A stretch of DNA of 31,311 nucleotides from an uncultured Rhodobacterales bacterium (GCA_937901055.1 CALCGO010000024.1:1-31311); one strand, 5' to 3'. Shown: positions 8,017 through 16,537, counted from the first letter of the stretch. Program-made: numbers and translations. The notes: generated from the letters alone by a model not told the origin.

Positions 8017-8066
8017 GGTTCGCTGTACCGCGCTCTAACCTGAACCCATACCGCGAATAGGCGCCA

Positions 8067-8462
8067 TTAATCGGCGACGACCGCGTCCACCTCGATTTCG
8101 ACCAACCACTCCGGGTTCACGAATCGATCAATTGCCATGATGGTATCTACTGGGCGTGATTCCAGACAGTATTCTTTCCGTGCTTCGATAGCTTGCTTCC
8201 AGTCGTCGATGTTTGCCAAAATCACACGCGTACGCACAATGTCCTGCAACCCTGATCCGGCTTCTTCCAAGGCCGCTTTTATAATCTTGAAACACTGCTT
8301 CGTTTGAAGAAAGACATCGCCGACACCCACGGTCTTACCGTCTTGGTCAACCGGCGCAGTTCCGCCAACCGCAATAATATTGCCAACTCGAACGGCACGA
8401 CTGAACCCGACAATTTCCTCCATCGGATTTCCGTTTGAAATCAATTGCCTACTGTTTACCAT
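8067..8462 (-). CDS. RidA (YjgF/YER057c/UK114) family protein
   Basis: A 131-residue small trimeric-fold protein. Canonical RidA members hydrolyse reactive enamine/imine intermediates such as 2-aminoacrylate, while other subfamilies act in specific catabolic routes. Family features are VGNIIAVGGTAPVDQDGKT, QTKQCFKIIKAALEEAG and a closing VEIEVDAVVAD; an arginine in SRPVDTIMAI matches the conserved active-site arginine region. The start is ATG 8462, five bases after GGGGGAAG; an ATG five codons upstream lacks such a signal. It stands alone, convergent with dxs. A second, more distant family member lies at 18372-18836. Family call is good and specific function open. Confidence 0.88.
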   Translation of the reverse strand: MVNSRQLISNGNPMEEIVGFSRAVRVGNIIAVGGTAPVDQDGKTVGVGDVFLQTKQCFKIIKAALEEAGSGLQDIVRTRVILANIDDWKQAIEARKEYCLESRPVDTIMAIDRFVNPEWLVEIEVDAVVAD

Positions 8463-8955
8463 GCTGGCTTCCCCCATATTTCACTCAATACATCGTGAAC
8501 CCTAGCTATAGGAGGGCGTCCAGTCAATTTTCGGTCGGTTCCAGGCCCTACTACTACCGCCAAAGGATAAGTCACCCACAAAAAATAAGACGTCCGAGTC
8601 CCCTCGCGCCTAAATCACCAACATTCTCGGGAGGTTCCGCTGAAGAACCGGGTCTGACCTAATCGGGGAGGATTGGTCGTAGGTATCGAGGTTATCGCGC
8701 CGTCTGCCCAACACCGAACAATGGTGTCGCCTTTTGCCATCAAGACGATCCAAGTCGAGCGGATAGCCTATGGTTAAATCTTCATTGCCCGACGCGATAT
8801 TCCCCGTTTGAACGTTTTAAGTCCTGTCCAGCAAGGCCACTTATACGCAAACTTGGTTAACAAACTCTGAAAATTCCCAAACCATTTCTCTTTTGCAAAA
8901 ATACTCCCCCGAGCGAAGCGAGGCACGGCCCAACCGAACAGGGCGGGAGCGCCCC
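8463..8955. other. Gene-free interval between ridA-like and sulfotransferase genes
   Basis: About 490 bases with no convincing coding frame on either strand; the short frames present have no family resemblance, no good ribosome site and are broken by stops. The right end holds a terminator-like element (8893-8923). The left end should contain the minus-strand promoter of the ridA-like gene, but I could not define it. A 5-bp stem (GGTTC/GAACC, about 8634-8650) is too weak to call. Confidence 0.5.
8893..8923 (-). terminator. Probable terminator downstream of sulfotransferase gene
   Basis: On the minus strand CCTCG-CTTCGCT-CGGGG can form a five-pair stem (one T-G), followed by GAGTATTTTTGC. It lies about 30 bases after the sulfotransferase stop. 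From memory, similar GC-rich stems followed by GGAGTATTTTTG occur after many genes in Rhodobacterales, so this may be a family-wide terminator style. Confidence 0.5.
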
Positions 8956-9759
8956 CTATCGCCCACTCAACTTCGCATGAACCTCATCGAGATCAATTTC
9001 TTTCTTCGGCCCCTCACGCCCCGGCTCACGGTCGTATTTAAACAGGCGGAAATCGCGCTGATATATCTCGAACATCAGATGCTGGGATAGGTCGTCGAAG
9101 TAATCCTCCACCGGAAAGGCACGTTTGGGACCGTGACCTTCACTTTCGTTAAAGCGGGGCATGGAAGCTAAGTCGACAGGGTGTTTCTGCTCAATCTCGG
9201 ACAAGACCTTGCCCATGCCATCGCCGAAACCCTCGGTCGAAATGATCCGGTTAAAGCGGCCCCCGTTGGCGATGAATGTGGAGATATGCCCCGACATCGC
9301 CGACCAGTGGATATCCGGATCCATAGGTTTGCGGAATTTGATGGTGTCGCGCACGAACAACAGGAACCGTCGGAAGGACGCGATCTGGTCGAAGTCGCCC
9401 TCCACATCCACACCGTACTTGCGCACCAACATCGGCACGAGGTTCCCGCGATACCGTTTTCCGTTACGTTGAATGCCGGCGATCTTGTCGAAATATGCCG
9501 ATAGCACCCGTGAATAGGGGTTGCGAACGCAGGTGAATGCGTAGGTTTTCTGCTCGGTCACACGTTTTTGTATCAAGGGTTTGCTTTCCTCGATCCCCCA
9601 TTTGTGAATACCAGATGTTGCGTCGTGGATGTCCCCGTCAAAATACGCGCCGTGGTCCCCGTGATACATTATCTGCCCGATCGTCGAACAGGCGCACTTG
9701 GGAACTACTCGATAAACAACCGATTCACTCTCGGTCATCCAGGTGCCAGGAAAGCCCAT
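8956..9759 (-). CDS. Sulfotransferase family 2 protein
   Basis: A 267-residue protein resembling carbohydrate sulfotransferases (Sulfotransfer_2), which move sulfate from PAPS to a sugar hydroxyl. The 5'-phosphosulfate loop is VVPKCACSTIGQI (residues 18-30) and the 3'-phosphate-binding motif is CVRNPYSRVLSAYFDKI with Arg79 and Ser83. There is no signal peptide or clear membrane segment, so it probably acts in the cytoplasm. ATG 9759 is chosen for an excellent AAGGAG six bases upstream; the frame extends 18 codons further without such a signal. It is divergent from a GT14 glycosyltransferase gene 159 bases away, which suggests both modify the same surface glycan. The acceptor is unknown. Confidence 0.85.
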   Translation of the reverse strand: MGFPGTWMTESESVVYRVVPKCACSTIGQIMYHGDHGAYFDGDIHDATSGIHKWGIEESKPLIQKRVTEQKTYAFTCVRNPYSRVLSAYFDKIAGIQRNGKRYRGNLVPMLVRKYGVDVEGDFDQIASFRRFLLFVRDTIKFRKPMDPDIHWSAMSGHISTFIANGGRFNRIISTEGFGDGMGKVLSEIEQKHPVDLASMPRFNESEGHGPKRAFPVEDYFDDLSQHLMFEIYQRDFRLFKYDREPGREGPKKEIDLDEVHAKLSGR

Positions 9760-9918
9760 GGAAATCTCCTTAATACATCGGGGTTTTGTAGCCCGCACAA
9801 CCTTTCGGTGCAATAGACCGTTGAGCAGGTGGAAATATATTGGTCAATTCGCATGTCCCGCCTTCAATAACGCGATGATCTACATTATTGTTCGCGGCTA
9901 TATCTCTGGAAAGGCCTC

Positions 9919-11484
9919 ATGGCAAAAATCTGTTTCCTTCTTTTGTGTCACAAGAATCCCGATTTGATTGTCGAGCAAGCCGAGATGCTTTCCGACAGTG
10001 GCGACTATGTGTCGATTCATTTCGACGGAGGCGGAAGCCACGCGGGCTTTACGATCCTGAAAGATGCTTTGAAGGACAACCCAAACGTCTGCTTCGCACC
10101 CCGTGTGAAATGCGGTTGGGGGGAATGGTCGTTGGTGCAAGGCACGCTTAATGCATTGCGATTGGGACACCAGAAATTCCCGGAGGCCACACATTTTTAT
10201 ATGCTTAGTGGTGATTGCATGCCGATCAAGCCGATTAAACATATGCACTGGTTTCTGGACGACAGCGGCAAGGATTACATCGAGCATCATGACTATTTCG
10301 AAAGCGACTGGATCAAGGTCGGCCTTAAGGAAGAGCGTCTGATTTACCGCCACTGGTTTAACGAACGCGCTAACAAGGGGTTGTTTTACGCATCCGTCAA
10401 AACCCAGCGTGCCCTTGGTTTGGCGCGGGATTTGCCCGAAGGCTTGCAGATCATGATCGGCTCGCAGTGGTGGTGCTTGCGGCGCTCGACCATATCGAAG
10501 TTGTTGAAATTTCTGACTGAGCGCCCAGATATTCCGCGGTTCTTCAAAACAACATGGATCCCTGACGAGACGTTTTTCCAAACCTTGGTGATGCATCTGG
10601 TTGCCAGTTCAGAAGTTGAATCCAGAACGCTGACGTTTCTGTCATTTTCGGATTACGGCATACCGACGGTATTTTACGGGGATCACCTAGATTTCCTGTT
10701 GTCGCAAAACTACTTGTTTGCCCGCAAAATCTCGCCGCAGGCGACTGGTTTGAAAACGGCGCTGGCGGACGAGTTTCGCGGTGGCAGCTCTGCGCATACG
10801 GGGCCGGACGGGAAACGACTGATCACATATCTTAACGCACGCGGGCGCACTGGCCATCGCTATGGAGAACGCTTTTGGGAACGTGGCAGCCGTATCGGGC
10901 GGCAAAACACCTTGCAGATCGTGTTGTGCAAAAAATGGCACGTCGGAAAACAAGTGGCCGAGGCGGTTGCGAAAGCCAGTAACATCCAGTCGCTTGGTTA
11001 CATATTCGACGAATCCGGTATTAACCTGCCCGATTTGGGGCATCTGGAAGATACGCGCGTTAAACGAAACCGCCATCGTCGCGCATTCCTGAAACTGTTG
11101 TTCGAGCGGCTCGAAACCGACAGTTTGACCATCTGCCTAGACCCAAGCAATCTGGAAACGATCACCGATTTTGCCGATGATCGGTGCCAAATGCGGGTTT
11201 TAGATGTGCAGTGCAGCTTTGACGACACCTACCTTGCTGGCCATGCCCAACGCATCGGCTTGGCGGACAGTAATATCAGCGCGGAGATGAGCGGGTCTTT
11301 GACCTCCGCACTTCATAATAATATTCGCGCAGATCAGGATAGTTTGCAAGAAATGGGGCTACCTGCGCTATACATGATTAACGAAACAGCAAGCGAAGAG
11401 GCAAACGGGGTGGCTTTGGCCAGTTTCATGAAAGTTTCGACCCCTCGCGCCGAGAAAATCGCACAGTCTTTGTCTTTTGAATAA
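9919..11484 (+). CDS. GT14-family (beta-1,6-N-acetylglucosaminyltransferase-like) glycosyltransferase
   Basis: A 521-residue protein whose first ~270 residues resemble glycosyltransferase family 14 (core-2/I-branching enzymes): HFDGGG near residue 34, CGWGEWSLVQGTLNAL at 65-80, HFYMLSGDCMPIKP at 92-105, SQWWCLRR, and WIPDETFFQTL. The remaining ~250 residues (from about YLNARGRTGHRYGERFWERG) have no fold I can name; from memory Rhodobacterales homologues carry an uncharacterised C-terminal domain (DUF5927). There is no signal peptide or membrane span, so it probably works on the cytoplasmic side. The start ATG has GGAAAGG upstream. It is divergent from a sulfotransferase and is followed 11 bases later by a HIT-protein gene. 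Sugar donor and acceptor are not evident. Confidence 0.87.
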   Translation: MAKICFLLLCHKNPDLIVEQAEMLSDSGDYVSIHFDGGGSHAGFTILKDALKDNPNVCFAPRVKCGWGEWSLVQGTLNALRLGHQKFPEATHFYMLSGDCMPIKPIKHMHWFLDDSGKDYIEHHDYFESDWIKVGLKEERLIYRHWFNERANKGLFYASVKTQRALGLARDLPEGLQIMIGSQWWCLRRSTISKLLKFLTERPDIPRFFKTTWIPDETFFQTLVMHLVASSEVESRTLTFLSFSDYGIPTVFYGDHLDFLLSQNYLFARKISPQATGLKTALADEFRGGSSAHTGPDGKRLITYLNARGRTGHRYGERFWERGSRIGRQNTLQIVLCKKWHVGKQVAEAVAKASNIQSLGYIFDESGINLPDLGHLEDTRVKRNRHRRAFLKLLFERLETDSLTICLDPSNLETITDFADDRCQMRVLDVQCSFDDTYLAGHAQRIGLADSNISAEMSGSLTSALHNNIRADQDSLQEMGLPALYMINETASEEANGVALASFMKVSTPRAEKIAQSLSFE

Positions 11485-11495
11485 CGGAGGCCAAC

Positions 11496-11876
11496 ATGCC
11501 TTATGAATACGACGATCAAAACATCTTTGCCAAAATCCTTCGGCGTGAAATCCCGAACAATACGGTGATGGAAACGGATTACACGCTGGCGTTCCACGAT
11601 ATCAATCCAGCCGCACCCGACCATATTCTGGTTATCCCGAAGGGTTTCTATGTGAATTACGACCATTTCGCCGCCGAAGCCACGGATGCCGAAGTCGTCG
11701 ATTTCACCCGCGTAATCGGGGCGATTTCACATGCTATCAAGGCCACACCCGCAAGTGGTGGCAATGGATATCGCTTAATCACAAACGCCGGACATGACGG
11801 CGTTCAAGACGTGCCGCACATGCACATGCATATTATCGCCGGCCGCCGTCTTGGCCGTATGATTCAGCCCGCATAA
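11496..11876 (+). CDS. HIT-family (HINT-like) nucleotide hydrolase
   Basis: A 126-residue histidine-triad protein, a cytoplasmic hydrolase of AMP-linked phosphoramidates or similar nucleotides. The triad HMHMHII places histidines at 108, 110 and 112. The upstream IFAKILRREIP and FHDINPAAPDHILVIPK are classic for HINT/HinT proteins, and length agrees. CGGAGG lies seven bases before the ATG. It follows the GT14 gene after 11 bases and precedes a small zinc-finger gene after 18 bases, so it likely shares their transcript. The identification is strong; the physiological substrate is unknown. Confidence 0.94.
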   Translation: MPYEYDDQNIFAKILRREIPNNTVMETDYTLAFHDINPAAPDHILVIPKGFYVNYDHFAAEATDAEVVDFTRVIGAISHAIKATPASGGNGYRLITNAGHDGVQDVPHMHMHIIAGRRLGRMIQPA

Positions 11877-11894
11877 TCTAAACAGGAGACAACG

Positions 11895-12050
11895 ATGTCT
11901 AACGAAGTTACTGAAACCGAAGAAGTCACCAAATCCAGCATTCCTTGCGATGGTGGCGGTGAACACCCGCGCGTTTGGCTGCAGATTCCAGCCGAAGCGG
12001 GGTACGTTGAGTGCCCGTACTGTGACAAAAAATTTGTTCTGAAGTCCTGA
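11895..12050 (+). CDS. Small zinc-finger (CHCC type) protein
   Basis: A 51-residue protein, short enough to be missed by size cut-offs. It reads with the NDUFS6-like zinc-finger pattern: Cys18 in IPCDGGGEHPRVWLQI, His24, then CPYCDKKFVL with Cys40 and Cys43. These four residues form the C-H-C-C zinc site seen in the mitochondrial complex I subunit NDUFS6 and in stand-alone alphaproteobacterial proteins. AGGAG lies eight bases before the ATG. The stop is one base before the polA ATG, so polA translation may be coupled. A role as a complex I accessory factor is inference from family; position beside polA does not support or exclude it. Confidence 0.9.
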   Translation: MSNEVTETEEVTKSSIPCDGGGEHPRVWLQIPAEAGYVECPYCDKKFVLKS

Positions 12051-12051
12051 T

Positions 12052-14853
12052 ATGGCATTCGGCAAGGGGCACCATCTGCATCTTATTGACGGCTCGGGAT
12101 TCATTTTTCGCGCTTTTCACGCCTTGCCGCCATTGACGCGCAAGTCTGACGGCCTGCCAGTGGGCGCGGTCGCGGGCTTTTGCAATATGATCTACAAGAT
12201 GGTCGAGGATAACCACGGCCCAGATGCGCCGACGCACGTGGCGGTGATTTTCGACCATAAGGGCAAGACGTTCCGGTCTGCGATTTACGACGACTACAAA
12301 GCCAACCGCCCACCTGCGCCCGAAGATCTAGTGCCGCAGTTCCCGTTGATCCGCGATGCAACTCGCGCCTTCAATCTGCCGTGTATCGAGATGGAAGGGT
12401 ACGAGGCCGATGACATCATCGCCACTTATGCCGTGCAAGCGCGCGAGGCTGGTGGTCGTGTAACGATTATCAGTTCCGACAAAGACTTGATGCAACTGGT
12501 CGGCGGCGGTGTGGAAATGCTGGACGCGATGAAGAACCGTCGCATCGGCATTGAAGAGGTCGAGGAAAAATTCGGCGTTGGGCCTGAGCGCGTGATTGAC
12601 GTGCAATCACTGGCTGGCGATTCCGTCGATAACATTCCCGGCGCGCCCGGAATTGGTGTGAAAATCGCCGCGCTGTTGATTCAGGAATATGGCGACCTTG
12701 ATAACCTGTTGGCCAACGCCGAAGAAATCAAACAGCCCAAACGCCGCCAAACTTTGATCGAGAAGGCTGATCAAATTCGCATGTCACGCGAATTGGTGAC
12801 GCTAAAAACCGACACGCCTGTTATTGAGAGCATCGACGAATTCGAGGTACGCGACCCTGTGCCAGAGGATATTCTGGCATTCATCGCCTCCATGGAATTC
12901 CGTACGCTGACGACGCGTATGGCCGCTAAATTGGGGGTTGAGGCCCCTGTGATTGAAGAGGTCACACCTGACGTTGACAGCGGCGTTGATACCGCAGCCC
13001 TGACAGCGCCAGTCGATCATTCCAAATATGAAACCGTGCGCGATGCTGCTGCTTTGCAATTGTGGATTGATGCCGCCTATGCCCGTGGCTGGGTTGCGGT
13101 GGACACCGAAACCACCGGCTTGAACGAGATGATCGTTGATCTGGTGGGGGTCTGCCTGTCGGTAGAGGTTGGCTCTGCCTGTTATATCCCGTTGGCGCAT
13201 GTGAACGGGGTCGATGACCTGTTTGGTGGTGCTGATCTTGCGGAAGGGCAGATGGACAAAGCGCTGGCCTTGAAGATATTGAAACCGATGCTAGAGGACC
13301 CGTCGATCCTGAAAATCGGGCAAAATATGAAGTACGACGCCAAAATTTTCGCCCGTAACGACATCACCATTGCCCCGATTGACGACACCATGTTGCTGTC
13401 ATATGCGCTAAACGGCGGATTGCATCGGCATGGGATGGATGCGCTGTCAGAACGGTATTTGAATCACACGCCAATCCCTATCAAGACCCTGCTTGGCACC
13501 GGAAAATCCGCGATCACCTTTGACAAAGTGCCAATCGACGATGCCGCGCCTTACGCCGCCGAAGATGCGGATATCACGCTGCGGCTGTGGAAATTGCTGA
13601 AGCCTCGGTTGGCGGTGGACGGTTTGACCAGCGTTTACGAAACGATGGAACGTCCGTTGATTCCCGTTCTGGCAAAGATGGAAATGACGGGCATCAAGGT
13701 TGACCGTGACCACCTTTCCCGCATGTCCAACAATTTCGCGCAGAAAATGGCAGGTCTTGAGGACGAGATTTATGGGCTGGCGGGTGGCAAGTTTAACGTC
13801 GCCTCCCCCAAGCAGCTTGGCGAAATCCTATTCGACCAGATGGGAATTGAGGGCGGCAAAAAGGGTAAAACCGGTGCGTATGCAACGGGGGCTGACGTCT
13901 TGGAAGATTTGGCCGCCGAGGGGCATGAATTGCCTGCACGTGTGTTGGATTGGCGACAAATGGCCAAGCTGAAAAGCACTTACACGGACGCTTTGCAGGC
14001 ACATATCAATCCTGATACGGGGCGCGTGCACACGTCTTACGTAATTTCGGGGGCAACCACTGGTAGGTTGGCCTCGACCGACCCGAACTTGCAAAACATT
14101 CCGGTCAGAACCGACGAAGGCCGCCGTATTCGCGAGGCATTCGTGGCGGATGAGGGTAATGTACTGGTGTCGTTGGACTACAGTCAGATCGAGTTACGGA
14201 TTTTGGCCCATATCGCCAAGTTCGACAGCCTGAAGCAGGCGTTTTTTGAGGGGAAAGACATCCACGCGATGACGGCCTCCGAGATGTTCGGCGTTCCGAT
14301 CGAGGGAATGGACCCGTCAATCCGCCGCCAAGCCAAGGCGATCAACTTCGGGGTGATCTACGGGATTTCCGGTTTTGGCTTGGCCCGAAATCTACGCATT
14401 CCACGTGCCGACGCGCAAAAATTCATTGATACGTATTTCGAGCGGTTCCCCGGGATTCGAACCTATATGGACGACACCGTGGCTTTTGCCAAAGCAAATA
14501 ACTACGTCGAAACGCTGTTCGGACGGCGCATTCATACGCCAGAGATCAGTGCCAAGGGGCCACACGCGGGCTTCGCCAAACGCGCAGCCATCAACGCGCC
14601 GATCCAAGGAACAGCAGCCGATGTTATTCGCCGCGCGATGATCCGTGTGCCGGATGCGATTTCACACCTGCCTGCCAAAATGCTGCTGCAAGTCCACGAC
14701 GAACTGATCTTTGAAGTTGCCGCAGATGCAGTGGAGGAAACCACCGCGATCGTGAAAAACACCATGGAACAAGCCAGCCTACCGGCAATAAAGCTTGATG
14801 TTCCACTTGTGGTTGATGCGGGTCAGGGTGCAAACTGGGCTGAGGCGCACTAA
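12052..14853 (+). CDS. polA: DNA polymerase I
   Basis: A 933-residue family A polymerase for Okazaki-fragment processing and excision-repair synthesis. The N-terminal 5'-3' exonuclease starts LHLIDGSGFIFRAFHALPPL and has YEADDIIATYA. A 3'-5' proofreading domain appears intact, with Asp351 and Glu353 in AVDTETTGLNEM. Polymerase motif A is LDYSQIELR (Asp709), motif B RRQAKAINFGVIYGISGFG, and motif C LQVHDELIFEV (Asp883, Glu884). Length matches E. coli Pol I (928). The ATG is one base after the zinc-finger gene stop and lacks its own Shine-Dalgarno sequence, implying translational coupling. A hairpin follows the stop. Confidence 0.98.
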   Translation: MAFGKGHHLHLIDGSGFIFRAFHALPPLTRKSDGLPVGAVAGFCNMIYKMVEDNHGPDAPTHVAVIFDHKGKTFRSAIYDDYKANRPPAPEDLVPQFPLIRDATRAFNLPCIEMEGYEADDIIATYAVQAREAGGRVTIISSDKDLMQLVGGGVEMLDAMKNRRIGIEEVEEKFGVGPERVIDVQSLAGDSVDNIPGAPGIGVKIAALLIQEYGDLDNLLANAEEIKQPKRRQTLIEKADQIRMSRELVTLKTDTPVIESIDEFEVRDPVPEDILAFIASMEFRTLTTRMAAKLGVEAPVIEEVTPDVDSGVDTAALTAPVDHSKYETVRDAAALQLWIDAAYARGWVAVDTETTGLNEMIVDLVGVCLSVEVGSACYIPLAHVNGVDDLFGGADLAEGQMDKALALKILKPMLEDPSILKIGQNMKYDAKIFARNDITIAPIDDTMLLSYALNGGLHRHGMDALSERYLNHTPIPIKTLLGTGKSAITFDKVPIDDAAPYAAEDADITLRLWKLLKPRLAVDGLTSVYETMERPLIPVLAKMEMTGIKVDRDHLSRMSNNFAQKMAGLEDEIYGLAGGKFNVASPKQLGEILFDQMGIEGGKKGKTGAYATGADVLEDLAAEGHELPARVLDWRQMAKLKSTYTDALQAHINPDTGRVHTSYVISGATTGRLASTDPNLQNIPVRTDEGRRIREAFVADEGNVLVSLDYSQIELRILAHIAKFDSLKQAFFEGKDIHAMTASEMFGVPIEGMDPSIRRQAKAINFGVIYGISGFGLARNLRIPRADAQKFIDTYFERFPGIRTYMDDTVAFAKANNYVETLFGRRIHTPEISAKGPHAGFAKRAAINAPIQGTAADVIRRAMIRVPDAISHLPAKMLLQVHDELIFEVAADAVEETTAIVKNTMEQASLPAIKLDVPLVVDAGQGANWAEAH

Positions 14854-14855
14854 AA

Positions 14856-14880
14856 GCGGCGATTCTACGCCGCCCGTATT
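14856..14880 (+). terminator. Possible terminator after polA
   Basis: GCGGCG-ATTCTA-CGCCGC forms a perfect six-pair stem at 14856-14873, immediately after the polA stop. The following CCGTATTTG is only weakly T-rich, so termination may be partial and allow read-through into mlaA. Confidence 0.5.
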
Positions 14881-14914
14881 TGTGGTCGCGCCATGGTTTT
14901 GTTAAAAGGTTATT

Positions 14915-15655
14915 ATGGTTATGACTATTTTTCGCGGTGGTAGTGTTCTGGTATTGCTGTCTTTTCTGACAGCATGTGCGAGCGGGCCTGTGCCTGCCGA
15001 GCACATCAACGACCCGTTTGAAGAAACCAACCGCCAGATACATGAATTCAACAAAGCGATGGATGCTATCGCATTGGCCCCTGCGGCCGCCACCTATGGG
15101 GCGGTTGTGCCTAAAGGCGTGCGCGATGCAGTAGACAACAGCGCCAATAATCTGGCGCTGCCGGGGCAAACTATTAACCATATTTTGCAAGGTGATATCG
15201 CGGACGCATTGCAAACAGCAACACGTTTTGCGCTGAACTCTACGTTGGGAATTGCAGGCTTGTTCGATCCCGCCTCTGAAGTCGGTTTGTTCGAAGCCCC
15301 TACCAATTTTGGTGAAACGCTCCAATTCTACGGTGCCGCCGAAGGCCCATACGTGGAACTTCCGTTAATCGGTGGCAGTACCGTACGAGGTACCGTGGGC
15401 ATGGTTGTAGATTTCGCGATTGACCCGCTGCGCCATTATATTCCTTCGCCCGAACGTGAGTATTTGTTCCTTCTAAAAGGCGTGGATCTGGTCGGAGATC
15501 GGCTCACCTATTCCGATTTGGTCAATCTATTACTATATGAATCAACAGACAGTTATGCCTCGCAGCGAATTTCCTATCTGCAAAACATGCGGCACAACCT
15601 TGGTACGGAACTGGTTATTGAAGATTTGGAGGACCCCTTTGCGTTCGATTACTAA
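14915..15655 (+). CDS. mlaA: MlaA/VacJ outer-membrane lipoprotein
   Basis: A 246-residue lipoprotein of the Mla system, which removes misplaced phospholipids from the outer leaflet of the outer membrane. It has a signal peptide with lipobox LTAC (lipidated Cys21), then the MlaA signature DPFEETNRQIHEFNKAMD. LGIAGLFDPASEVGLF and GPYVELPLIGGSTVRGTVG are conserved family segments. The start is ATG 14915 (a second ATG two codons later is possible), with AAAGG upstream. Its 3' end overlaps the mlaC-like gene by 17 bases, forming a two-gene unit. The MlaFEDB inner-membrane transporter genes are not in this window. Confidence 0.94.
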   Translation: MVMTIFRGGSVLVLLSFLTACASGPVPAEHINDPFEETNRQIHEFNKAMDAIALAPAAATYGAVVPKGVRDAVDNSANNLALPGQTINHILQGDIADALQTATRFALNSTLGIAGLFDPASEVGLFEAPTNFGETLQFYGAAEGPYVELPLIGGSTVRGTVGMVVDFAIDPLRHYIPSPEREYLFLLKGVDLVGDRLTYSDLVNLLLYESTDSYASQRISYLQNMRHNLGTELVIEDLEDPFAFDY

Positions 15656-16259
15656 AACCCCCACACTGCCACGTCGCGCCGTTTTAGCCGGTGCTGGTGG
15701 CCTTATGCTAAGTGCGGCCCTCCCGACATTCGCGATTGCGTTAACGGAAGATACTGCCGTTAATTTCATCAATAAGGTCGTGGCGGATGTGCACGAAATC
15801 ATCAATTCCGGCAAACCAGAAGCTCGGATGTTGGTTGATTTTGAGGCGTTCTTTAGCAAAAACAGCGAAGTGTCCCTGATTGCGAAAACCGCATTGGGCG
15901 CACCTGGACGAATGGCCTCCAGCAGCCAGTTGGCAGCTTATATCCGGGCTTTTCAGGGGTATATATCCCGCAAGTATGGCCGCCAGTTCCGAGATTTTGC
16001 AGGCGCCAAAATTAGCGTGATCAGCAGCAGGGATGCCGGCAGCAAGGGTGTGATTGTAAAGAGCTTCGTTGATGCGGCAAACAGGTCGGACTACGATCTG
16101 GATTGGTGGGTTATCGAAGTGAATGGCCGCCCCAAAATGTTCGACCTGATCATCGAAGGTATATCGCTGATCTCGACAGAACGTATCGAAATCGGGGCTT
16201 TGCTGGAATCTGTCGGTGGCGATATAGACAAAATGACCGCGAAATTACTGGTTACCTGA
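15639..16259 (+). CDS. mlaC: MlaC/Ttg2D-family periplasmic phospholipid-binding protein
   Basis: A 206-residue periplasmic shuttle that should carry phospholipid between MlaA at the outer membrane and the inner-membrane Mla transporter. After a signal sequence comes AVNFINKVVADVHEIINSG, then IAKTALGAPGR, and YDLDWWVIEVNGRPKMFDLIIEGISLI, all typical of MlaC. I chose TTG 15639 because GGAGG lies six bases upstream; the frame is open back to 15537 but that part lies within mlaA. The signal carries PRRAVLAGAGG, a twin-arginine-like motif, so export may use Tat. The gene overlaps mlaA by 17 bases and ends two bases before a convergent gene. Confidence 0.9.
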   Translation: MRSITKTPTLPRRAVLAGAGGLMLSAALPTFAIALTEDTAVNFINKVVADVHEIINSGKPEARMLVDFEAFFSKNSEVSLIAKTALGAPGRMASSSQLAAYIRAFQGYISRKYGRQFRDFAGAKISVISSRDAGSKGVIVKSFVDAANRSDYDLDWWVIEVNGRPKMFDLIIEGISLISTERIEIGALLESVGGDIDKMTAKLLVT

Positions 16260-16261
16260 CG

Positions 16262-16537
16262 TTAAGCCAAATCCTCGGGGATATCGTAGTAGGTGGCTAA
16301 ACATCCCAAGCGCGTCGGCAGGTTAGGAAACTTGTCGTCCGCAATCCGTTCACCCAAATCACCGTTGCTGATTGATAGCGCGAGGTTAGAAATGACCGAG
16401 TTTTCAAGTCCGTTTTCGGTATTATCCCGCACCAGCTTTTTCTCCAAAGCCTGACAGGGGCCATCTACTTCCTCGTAAACCTGCGGGAACATATACCCGC
16501 CAGCAAGAACCAAAACTATCAGTATGAAAAACTTCAT
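16262..16537 (-). CDS. Small exported protein of unknown function
   Basis: A 91-residue protein I do not recognise. It starts MKFFILIVLVLAGGYMFPQ, a signal peptide or membrane anchor, followed by a soluble part with two cysteines (Cys28 in GPCQALEKK and one in LGCLATYYD near residue 82) that could form a disulfide in the periplasm. The ATG at 16537 shares its A with the hemH TAA stop, with GGGTG just upstream, so translation is coupled to hemH. The hydrophobic N-terminus, good start context and tight coupling argue that it is real. Any role in haem metabolism is only suggested by position. Confidence 0.72.
   Translation of the reverse strand: MKFFILIVLVLAGGYMFPQVYEEVDGPCQALEKKLVRDNTENGLENSVISNLALSISNGDLGERIADDKFPNLPTRLGCLATYYDIPEDLA

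Noticed and set aside
8016..8047. Inverted repeat GGGTTC/GAACCC between dxs and the ridA-like gene as a bidirectional terminator
   Set aside because: Only six pairs with a 20-base loop and no T-tract on either strand; too weak to call.
14624..15325. 233-codon minus-strand frame across the polA end and mlaA start
   Set aside because: Antisense to two well-supported genes and across a terminator-like hairpin; no recognisable protein features.
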